Positions 52,998 through 64,000 of a DNA stretch of 64,000 bases are shown piece by piece (position 1 is the stretch's first letter; every line of letters starts with the position of its first letter). Position numbers and translations under genes: made by a program. The notes below the pieces were generated by a model. The model was given only the letters and a program-made list of their open reading frames with translations, was not told where the DNA came from and did not search any database. The DNA is taken from assembly GCA_011800805.1 (NCBI GenBank), contig MPNW01000113.1, positions 144,075-208,074 on the forward strand, read 5' to 3'. Source of the DNA: Hirudo medicinalis. Taxonomy: Eukaryota > Annelida > Clitellata > Hirudinida > Hirudinidae.

Positions 52998-54349
52998 TCC
53001 TTAGGTTTGTTCTTGGTTTTATTATAATTTTGGCCTTTTCTGTCATTATTTTGTTTGGCATGTAATATGCTCTGCACCATCATCAGACTTATGTGGAACC
53101 TTTTACAAGATATGTGCTGTTCTGTTTGCTTGGGTCTTCATCATTGAAGTGTTGTACCTAGGTAATGTCAACAGAAGCTTGCTCTTGTAAGGTTTTCTTT
53201 TTATGATTTTGTTATAGGTTTTTGAATTGGTATTATCAATTTTGATTATGAATGCCGAAGTATTGAAGTCGACGAGGTCGTGCGTCAGGATTATAACATC
53301 TTCCTGGAATCTCGTGACCGTGTACTTCGCTAAGATCACTAATAAAGTGTCGCGTTGTAGCTGGTCGTTCGAAGGAAGTCATCCTCCCATTTCCAATTTC
53401 ATTGCAATGTTTGCATAGGAGTCGTTGTAACTGGATAGTTTGAGTCATGTACAGTTGCTGTGTGTAGATTGGCTACAAGTTATTTGTGCTTAAATGTTTA
53501 GCTATTCCTGTTGTAAATGTGAGTCCATTGGTTAACTTATTTGCTACTTGAGGTTCCGAGTTCTGTTTTATTGTAAAATATCTACCTTGTACAGTTACCA
53601 CTCTACGACGTTATTATCGGTTTACATTTTGTCAAATGTTCTAAAGTCGTGCTTGATTGCTGCACAGCTTTTATATTTTGAATTCCATTTAGGAATTCTT
53701 TAAACTTAGGGAGTGCTAGATTTTTTTTAGCTGCATGTACATACATATTTGCTAGTGTAACATGACTTGTTTTCTTAGGCAAGGCTGCTCTGGATGTGCA
53801 ATGCAGACCAGAGTTTGGCATTTGTGATAATTGTGCATCTCTGCAGACTAAAAATAGTAACATGATAAAAATTCAATTGTAGCTAATGTGTGTAAATATC
53901 TGAATCTGTCTCTCGACACCTCTGCACGATGTTCCCCCAGTATTTATTAATTTCTAACTTAGCAAAGCTGATTGATGTAAATATGAACTAGCAAAGAAGT
54001 GGTCCTGGTCACAGCAAGAGGCAAACGCATGCGGCGTGCGGTCAGCCGTCCTTCGGGAGTATTTTTATGTATCATTTGGGTATTGTGCTTTTACAGATGT
54101 TTATACTGTCAATTTTTATCGAGTTAGAACTTTTATTAATAGTTGGAGGACTTAAGCCAATTGTGTTTTCGGCAAGAATTAGCTTCTTTTCAAATGAAAG
54201 GTTTGAGGTACTTTGGAGTGCTGTACTGACTTATTTTTAAAACTTTTAACTTTGCTTATAACATTTAAAATACTTTTGAATATTTTGAGCTTGAAGCATC
54301 ATAAATTAGCATCACTAAATACAAAACCATTTATTTTAATGAAGCATGA
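52998..54349. other. LARP4 3' UTR and convergent intergenic region
   Basis: AT/GT-rich sequence after the LARP4 stop. An AATAAA at 53341-53346 is a plausible LARP4 polyadenylation signal. No other feature recognised before the GALT 3' end. Confidence 0.5.
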
Positions 54350-54355
54350 TTTATT
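54350..54355 (-). terminator. GALT polyadenylation signal
   Basis: AATAAA on the minus strand, 32 nt after the GALT stop. A second AATAAA is at 54330-54335. Confidence 0.55.
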
Positions 54356-54386
54356 GGATTCTTTGACTAAATGGAAAAATAAACAT

Positions 54387-57177
<2,791 letters not shown>

Positions 57178-58303
57178 GGCCAACAGTGAATTCCCTACTC
57201 CCTCAGCAGCCACGCGCAACCATCTGTTTAAAAGGAGTTAATTGAATAAGTGGAGGTGATTGCACCATGAAAATTAACAAAAATTCTATGACGCCCCAAA
57301 AATGGCTGCTATTTGAATCAAAATTAATGACGTTTAAAATAATTTTTATCAACGTTTCGACAATAAGCATAAGATATGTCTTAGAAACACTGGCATATCA
57401 CAAGATGCTAGGATTCAAGTGTTACGGAAGACATTGACCAATGCCTTTTTATGAGCAAAGTTGGCGATCGTGGTACGAGTAATTTTACGTCGACATCGTT
57501 TAAAGTTCATTCGGCATTTACAGTGGCACCAAAGAATCTGTTGCAATGATGTATGGAATAATAAAATATTGATATAATATAATACCGGTAATAGGAATTA
57601 TAATTACCATGAATGTAAATACCCCAGTAAGTACGGCAAAAAAATTAATTAATAACTTTCGCAAAAATCTTAAATATGACTAATATTTACAGCAACAGAA
57701 TCATGCACCTTGCTCCCTTTAACATAATTTAAGTACCACAAATGAATAAGATTGAATAGGGCAGGTAGATTGTCGCAAGTGAAAATGACGTCACCCGTAA
57801 ATAAGCCCTGGGTATATTTAAGGTATTTATTTACCCCCTCGATTTCACTCCCAGTACCTGCCACCCCTACTGGGGGAGGGGTATGCACTGACAAGCGAAC
57901 CAAGTTATGTCAATTTGTTAATGAAGACAAAAAAAGGTCATCGAATGACCAGTTGGGCAGCTGCACCCCAGCTGTTGGGCAACGACCTCCAAAACAAATT
58001 TCTCTATAACTCACTGGGAACAAGTGTTAGGTCACCCAAAAAGTGAAATTGAGCTGGCATTGCCACGGATTAAGTAAAACATAATCCTGAGGTTTCAATT
58101 AGATTGATAATTAATCATATCAAAGACAACACAAAGAGTGGTTTATCATACAGACATTAGTCTTCTTAAACCACTCTAAATTAATGTCAAGTTAAGTTAA
58201 AAAAAAAACATCACCCAGCAGTCTAGAAAGCTACTGACAGATCTACAGCAGTACCTTTAAAGTGTCCATGCCTAAGTTAATTCAGACAAATAGCAGATTT
58301 CAG
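57178..58303. other. Intergenic between IMP3 3' end and GALT 5' end
   Basis: About 1.1 kb holding the GALT promoter and the IMP3 3' end. An open frame at 57752-58009 has no recognisable family and spans a C-rich stretch. A hairpin repeat lies at 58137-58175. Confidence 0.5.
58137..58175. repeat. 39-nt hairpin repeat, family 2 copy b
   Basis: AGTGGTTTA and TAAACCACT ends with an internal AGAC/GTCT hairpin, about 90% identical to 40215-40253. The inner stem pair differs (G-C here, G-T there) but pairing is kept. Confidence 0.7.
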
Positions 58304-58309
58304 TTTATT
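58304..58309 (-). terminator. IMP3 polyadenylation signal
   Basis: AATAAA on the minus strand 39 nt after the IMP3 stop codon. Confidence 0.55.
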
Positions 58310-58347
58310 TTTAAGCAAATGTTCTTTTCAGTAACTAATCATCACCT

Positions 58348-61300
58348 TCACAGCTCATAGTCATCCCTCTGAAATATAAAAGCCATTTAGAAATTCCCAT
58401 AAGAAAAATGTAAATATGTTAACTCATCGAAAGTACCATTTCATTGTATTGGACAATATGTTTCTTGATGGAAGAATGATGGGACCATGTAACAAAATCT
58501 TCCATATTCCTATAAAAATAGTGAATTGAAAGTCACTGATTTATTTAAGATTAGTTTAGTAAATGAATAACAGATTCTCCTTAGTTATGGAAATCAAAAT
58601 GAAGTATACCTTGTCACAAAAAATGCAGGATCAGTGACAACTTCAGGACCAACACGGATATCTTAAAAATTAAAAAATGGTTAAAAAGACTCCTCAATAA
58701 TTCAATGAAATTTCCAACTAAAACTAACGCCCTTGTTCAATGAAAGTAACTGCAGCCTTGAGTGTTTCTGCCATTTTACTCCTCACCATCACCACTGGCA
58801 ATCTCCTCCTGTGAACATTAACAACATTACAATATTTAATGTTCACTTCACAAAGAAATTACAAGACATTTATTTTGCCCTTTTGAGGTAATCTACTTCA
58901 TAATGAACAATAACAGTTTCCATGAAGCTAGCATAGATTAAGTATACCTGCAAAAGGATGTGGCATTGACAGCATCACAAAGCTCTAAGCCTCTCTTGGT
59001 TGGAACTAGACCCATTCTGTGCCTAAGATGAAATAGATAACATGTAAAAACATATAACAAGCCTCAGAATTAATGAATTACAGTTTTTCAAGAAGTTGGG
59101 TGGTGGCAACAACTCTAAAAGGATTCTTTGGATCCAAATCTTTTATCTTCCTGGCGAGTTCTCTTATGTGTCTTGATAGTTTGTTATAGCTGAAAGAAAA
59201 GTTGAGTTTGCATCAAGTTTTTTATCATTTATGTAAACTTTCATCATTGACATGTGTTACATATGTATTTAGCCAATCTTTTGAGTGCCCTTTTTATCCA
59301 AAGAAGATGTACCCCAGCAAAAAGCACTTTTAATTGCTCTACCATTTATGTAGTGCCCCTACCCAAGAGCAATGGCAAGCATTTGTTGAGCTGTTCAACT
59401 TCCTAGTTAATCCTGCAGCTCAGCATTGCATTCCTAACCCTGGATGTGACATAAAGGAACAGTTGTATTGTGTTATGTTTGTTGTGCTCAATATTTCCTA
59501 TAAGCTGTGCTGGACTCTGCCTGCACACATATTTTCCCTGGCACAAACGTTTTTGGACTGGCATAGTTTAAATTATTTTATAAAAATAAAATTACAAAAT
59601 AATTGTAAAAATTAAAAAAAAAACAAGTTTTCCTAAATTTTATGAATTGATTGCAAAATTTCGTCTGCTGAAACTTTGTTTTCCCCTGATAAAGCTTCCA
59701 AATGATTCATCGATTTTATGTTATTGCACCCCTATGTTGAAGTGTAAAGAATTAACTTTCCAAAAAAATTTCTCCAAACAAACTAAATTTCACAAAGTAT
59801 CTAAAAGATTCTATTCCACATTCAATTTTCTTATCAACTGTCACATCAGAAGAAATTATTTCAATTTCTAAAACCCTCAAAAATTCTCATAGTGCTGATT
59901 GTGATGGCATTGATCCATCCCTGGCAGGCACTGAAATGCCTGCAATAGCTCAAATATTAGCATTCCTAATTAACTGCTCATTCTGCTCTGGCATTCGCCC
60001 AGACTCTCTAAAAACTGCAAAGGTCATTGCAAATCTAACTTCAAAGAAAACATCACCGATTACATGCTGATATCAACTCTCCCATACTTGTCCAAATTTA
60101 AAAAAAAATAATTTACAATAGAACTACCTCATTTTCAAGCAAGTTTTCAGTTATCAAAGATTGTCAGTTTGGCTTTTGCCAGCATCACTCAACTTAAATG
60201 CCTTCTCACTTACACTTAAGTCATGGAATTTTGCTTGAGAAATTGGAGCATTACAATATAAACAGACCTTTGCCAAAGCCAATATATAACTGTCACTCCA
60301 TGCTTAGGTCCAAAAGTATTTTCATAGATCCCGATTACAATACTCCAGCAAACCAACTTATCTTCGTTTAAACATATGTTTAAAGCATTCATTGTCAAGT
60401 TTCCATCATTTTAATAATGTCTTTAATTGTTATCCTTCTAATTTGCATTATCCACAGACTAATGTCAACCTTTAAATATGATCAGTCCTGATAGCAGGAC
60501 GTCACTCCCTTAGGACTGAACCTTGAGCCGATGGCATTTTACATTTATGATGATATTTAATGTGCATATTTATTTGTGCAGCTCATTAAAAGTAAAAAAA
60601 AGCAGAGTCAACTTATTCTCCTCCAAGTAAAATGAGAGATATCTTCAGGAAGGAATGGTTGAATAACTTTCAAGTCAAAATGCCACGTGGATCGGACGGC
60701 CAAAACATCAAATTAGATCCACTTTTGTGACAAACAGCAGGAAATAATTTGTGAGGTTCGAAAAGAGGCAGTAATCACTGCAGAATGGAAACAGGACTAC
60801 CTTAAACATCTTGTTACTCACAAATGATTTGGTTGAAAAAGAACTCTTTTGATGGAAACTCAAACAAATGAAACAAGTGAAAGGCTAGAATTATCCCAAA
60901 GGAATTAGTCATGCCCTGATGAAGCAAAAATTTTGATAATGTTTTGCTGTCTGTCAAACTGAATTCATTCTCCCAGTTCAGAAAATATATAAATGTTTTG
61001 GCAATATGTTAAACTTCCTGAGAGTTAGAGAAGCAAAAATTATCCACTCGTTATTCAGAGCTATTTAAAGAAATAAGTGATTCATAATTTCACATACTTA
61101 TCATTGATGAAAATACATTATCTAAGATGTTGATCATTTATATGAAATTTAAAAAATTTAATGAAGCTTTCTATAAATCTGGTTTTGTTGGTATAATTAA
61201 ATTAGTCACATGCAACAGTCCTATCATAGTTTCAGCAATAAAACTGTATTAAATAAAAGTTTATAAATTTAACATTTGTTAAAAAGTCATTGTTAAATTA

Positions 61301-61705
61301 TGTAACGATTGTGCAATCCCAACTCACAAAAACCAGTGAGTTAGGTGTTTTGGCTCAGAAGCTTAAATTTTTGAGCATGTGGTTGACATACTTAGTGGGA
61401 ACAATTACTACAAACGATAGCAATACAGAGTTTGATTAGAGTGGCCTATGTTCGACAGAACTTCAAGACCACTAAATCAGTTGCACACAATAATATCTTA
61501 ATTTCCTAACAGCTTATAAGCAACATTCACTCTGCAAAAAGCCAGTTAATAGAATTTAATTAACTTACTGAGTGTAGTCTTCCCTCTTTTGGACATGATA
61601 TTTTTTCATGATTTCTGCTTCATGTAAATTATTATCAACTTCCCATGATATAAAATCAACTTTCTTAAGAAGCTTCTTTTCGTGGAACTTTAATTTTCTG
61701 ACCAT
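58348..61705 (-). CDS. IMP3: U3 snoRNP protein IMP3
   Basis: Nucleolar component of the small-subunit processome that helps U3 snoRNA pair with pre-rRNA; related to ribosomal protein S4/uS4. Exon 1 (61705-61569) encodes [28 protein letters not shown] and VQKREDYT. A 2.4-kb intron follows. Exon 2 (59189-59082) reads [18 protein letters not shown] and [13 protein letters not shown]. Exon 3 (from about 59023) reads [17 protein letters not shown] and TSFC. Then [20 protein letters not shown] (about 58800), the S4-like segment [16 protein letters not shown] (about 58650), [20 protein letters not shown] (about 58500) and RDDYEL, stop 58348-58350. This is the full length of the human protein with the same motif order. 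Confidence 0.96.
59880..60580 (+). mobile_element. Decayed non-LTR reverse transcriptase inside IMP3 intron
   Basis: On the opposite strand to IMP3, broken frames retain the order of RT motifs: a KTAKVIA-like start (60015), [15 protein letters not shown] (60057), [14 protein letters not shown] then [11 protein letters not shown] (60115-60190), a [12 protein letters not shown] stretch (60225), and a weak [20 protein letters not shown] motif (60505-60560). Many stops and frame changes occur, so it is dead. The extra length of this intron is explained at least partly by this insertion. Confidence 0.6.
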
Positions 61706-62310
61706 TTTTGTGGGTATGAAACGAGACTACCCGCGCACTCCAGAACGTAAAATTCCCCCTAATAGCGCTCAATGTTCTATTATTAAACCAAAGCAATGTC
61801 TCAAGACATGAGTTCTCTGTTGTTTATAGTTTAACTCAGATGGATTTTATATATTTTAAACATTTAAATTAATTGCATATAAATTAAAAAAAGTTCAATT
61901 AAATTTAAGAATTAAATTCAAACTTGTGGAAGCTCATTCTGAGTTATAGATCGATCGTGTTATTCTAATCTAGCCATTTTTAATTTTTCCTCATAAGAAC
62001 AAATTATATAATTTAAAAACTATTTTTACTATTAGACTCAGAACATTCAAAATCGAATTTTTAAATTCTCCACTTCCATCTTTTACAACTGTCTTTGTTG
62101 CATAACACGAATAAATTGGTCTGACATAACAAGAAAATTTAAATAATATAAAACATATATTAATAAGCTACAATACTAGTTATTAGAAATGAATGAATCC
62201 TGTATCAAAATGGAGAAAATGCAAAACGGGAAGTTTTAACAACCGAAAATATACGCACTATTAGCTCAATTTTTATTTTTTTTTAAATTAAAATAACAAG
62301 CTCTCCAAAA
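61706..62310. other. IMP3 upstream region
   Basis: Very AT-rich, no gene recognised. It ends at a sharp change to GC-richer sequence at about 62310-62325, where the retrotransposon tail begins. Confidence 0.5.
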
Positions 62311-62324
62311 TAAGAACACAGTGG

Positions 62325-63424
62325 ATGCTCAACAACTCCGGGGACAGCAGGATCCGCGAAGTCAAACCACTGCTCAGATCTGGAAGGAAATTCCGAGCGC
62401 AGCAGAATGAAATCGACGAATCAGTAGCCGAGCTGATGTTCGAAGAAGTGAGAGGTCCTACCCAGGCGGACCGTCATGCAGTTGGATGGAACCACCTACC
62501 AAAATGGTCCCAGGCGAGCTCATCAACCAGAGCCGTTATGAATAACCAGGAAAGGAGGCGATAAGTGGAACAAGATCGAGTCGCGAGGGCGGTTCAGCAA
62601 TCACAGCAGGGTAATTGGACAACGTGGGAAGACGTGATGCAACGATCCCTTACCTGGAGCGATATGTGGAAGATATCCCCGCTCCGACTTGCCTTCGCGA
62701 TAAGGTCAGTGTACGACCAGTTGCCCTCCTGGGACAATTTGCAGAAGTGGGGTTTGGTGTAAGACACCAAATGCGGGCTCTGTGGAGGGACCGAGACACT
62801 GCATCACGTGCTCAGCAATTGCACGTATGCCCTTGCCAACGGTCGGTACACATGGCGACATAACCAGGTCCTTCGAGAAATGTGTGAGGCCGCAAAAGCA
62901 GCAGTCTCCAAAGCAAACTCGCGCACGATTGCAAAGCAGCGAAAGATTTATTTCTTGCGCGAGGGCTTCGCACACCTCTGCAGAAAGAGATGTCAAACTC
63001 CCAGGCGAGACATTCTTGCAGAGGCAAACGATTGGACTGTCGAAGCCGACCTAGAAGAGATGAGGCACTATCCCCAGGTGCTGATAGAAAGTGGCAAGAA
63101 GCCGGACTTGGTGCTCGTGTCGTCGTCGACGGATGCCATCATTCTGGTGGAGCTGACGTTACCTGGGAGGACAGGCTTCAATACAGCAACGCGCTCAAAG
63201 CAGATAAGTATGCAGAAATGTCGATGGACCTGGAAGCGAAGGGATACCGGACAGACCTCTTCCCCATCGAGGTTGGCGCAAGGGGCGTAGTCGGCAGGTC
63301 GACTTTCCTCGCGAAGATTGGATTGTTTAGCAGAGAAAGAACGAAGGCTATGACAAGGATGTCTGAGGCCGCAGAAGCGACATCATTCTGGATCTGGCAC
63401 ATGAGGAGCCAAAAGAAATCTTAA
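62325..63424 (+). mobile_element. 5'-truncated R2/Hero-type non-LTR retrotransposon tail (disabled)
   Basis: Encodes the C-terminal part of a retrotransposon protein: SLTWSDMWKISPLRLAFAIR, YDQLPSWDNLQKWGL, a zinc-knuckle CGLCGGTETLHHVLSNC, ANGRYTWRHNQVL, then KPDLVLVSSST and AIILVELTLP, which fit the R-PD...E core of the restriction-like endonuclease found at the C-terminus of R2/Hero/NeSL-type elements, and finally a conserved end (FPIEVGARGVVG, ATSFWIW). The upstream RT domain is absent. Two in-frame stops (about 62562 and 62760) and a frame change near 63165 disable it. GC content and codon use differ from the neighbours. The clade assignment (R2/R4/Hero) is from memory of these motifs. 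Confidence 0.75.
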
Positions 63425-63682
63425 GCCACTTCACGAAAGCCGGAGAAAGCCGTCGACCTCCGGTGTAAATGATCCACCGAACGACGGGGCCAAACCATTG
63501 GCCGAGAGAACGCGAGGTATTGTCGGGTGAAATGGACCGACCGCGGGCTCGCAAAGCACTATGGACTGCGGACCAAACCGCGGTCGCATAAAGGCACGCG
63601 GTCGAGTCCCGAAAATTTCTATCTCCGGCTGCCCGCTACAAAGAAATTATAAGGCCCAGTTTGCATATATTAAGTACACGGT

Positions 63683-63870
63683 ATGAAGAAGCCACTGAGA
63701 GCTTTCATGATCGCTGTAGGCAACTGGGGTGGATGCGATCGACATAAAAAAAAACCAGAGAGCATCGCAGGTAAAAGCAGGTAGTATGCAACATGAAGAA
63801 GTCATTGAGAGCTTTCGGAATTCGCTCCAGTCCAGGCAGCAGTGACCGGCATAAGAAGTAGTAGTAGTAT
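63683..63870. repeat. Tandem repeat, about 110-bp period, downstream of retrotransposon
   Basis: ATGAAGAAGCCACTGAGAGC at 63683 recurs as ATGAAGAAGTCATTGAGAGC at 63793, each followed about 40-50 nt later by a related GACC/GATC-GGCATAA stretch and then A-rich or TAG-repeat sequence. It could be part of the element's 3' UTR or a separate satellite. Confidence 0.6.
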
Positions 63871-64000
63871 TTTATTAATGTCCTCAGCATAACGTGATGA
63901 ATAGGACAACAACGAAGACAACAGAAGGTAAAAGCAACAAACAAAGACAACAACAACGTTCATAATGTGATAAATGGTCAAATCAGATTTCGGCGGTCTT

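Noticed and set aside
59334..59615. 93-residue plus-strand frame in the IMP3 intron
   Set aside because: Nothing resembling a known family. It precedes RT debris and is probably element remnant or chance.
60483..60518. Palindrome CAGTCCT...AGGACTG resembling the family-1 hairpins
   Set aside because: It lies within a stretch that also looks like a decayed reverse-transcriptase motif, and only 7 bp of outer stem match, so chance is likely.

Overview
The window is nuclear DNA from an invertebrate animal. Genes are split into many exons by short introns, commonly 57-113 nt, most of them GT-AG. The DNA is AT-rich, and every recognisable gene is a metazoan family member. I cannot name the species. 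The compact introns and base composition would fit a tunicate or another small-genome invertebrate, but nothing here settles it.

Layout, left to right. 232-10224 (+): the 3' part of a MASK/ANKHD1-ANKRD17 gene (two ankyrin blocks, glutamine-rich linker, KH domain). 10.2-14.8 kb: gene-poor, with a decayed reverse-transcriptase piece, a tRNA-like element and a small DNA-transposon-like repeat. 14809-18842 (+): a SORBS/vinexin/CAP adaptor with three C-terminal SH3 domains. 20956-33682 (-): a complete class IX myosin (RA domain, motor, IQ motifs, C1, RhoGAP) with several minisatellites in its introns. 34557-36304 (+): the U5 snRNP assembly factor AAR2, head to head with the myosin. 37264-45119 (-): an NCAM/Fasciclin II-type adhesion protein (five Ig, two FN3) that appears to end in a GPI-anchor signal; its introns hold a deleted piggyBac element, a MITE and several near-palindromic hairpins. 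48220-52997 (+): a La-related protein 4 (LARP4) gene. 54387-57177 (-): galactose-1-phosphate uridylyltransferase (GALT). 58348-61705 (-): the U3 snoRNP protein IMP3, with a retroelement corpse in its one large intron. 62.3 kb to the end: a 5'-truncated, disabled R2/Hero-type non-LTR retrotransposon tail followed by tandem repeats.

The genes are ordinary, unrelated housekeeping, cytoskeletal and adhesion genes and do not form a system. Cytoskeletal or adhesion roles recur (SORBS, MYO9, the NCAM-like protein), as do RNA roles (MASK, AAR2, LARP4, IMP3), but I see no evidence that this clustering is functional.

I did not find a new multi-gene system. The observations most worth following are: a family of 39-43 nt hairpins with conserved length and partly compensating stem changes, seen at dispersed sites; a 34-nt intron near the 3' end of the myosin gene; two stop-free introns of length divisible by three (candidate exitrons); a GC-AG intron in MASK; and the predicted GPI-only end of the NCAM-like gene. 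Exon boundaries given come from hand-matched splice sites, reading phase and family alignment from memory. No search or transcript data were available.
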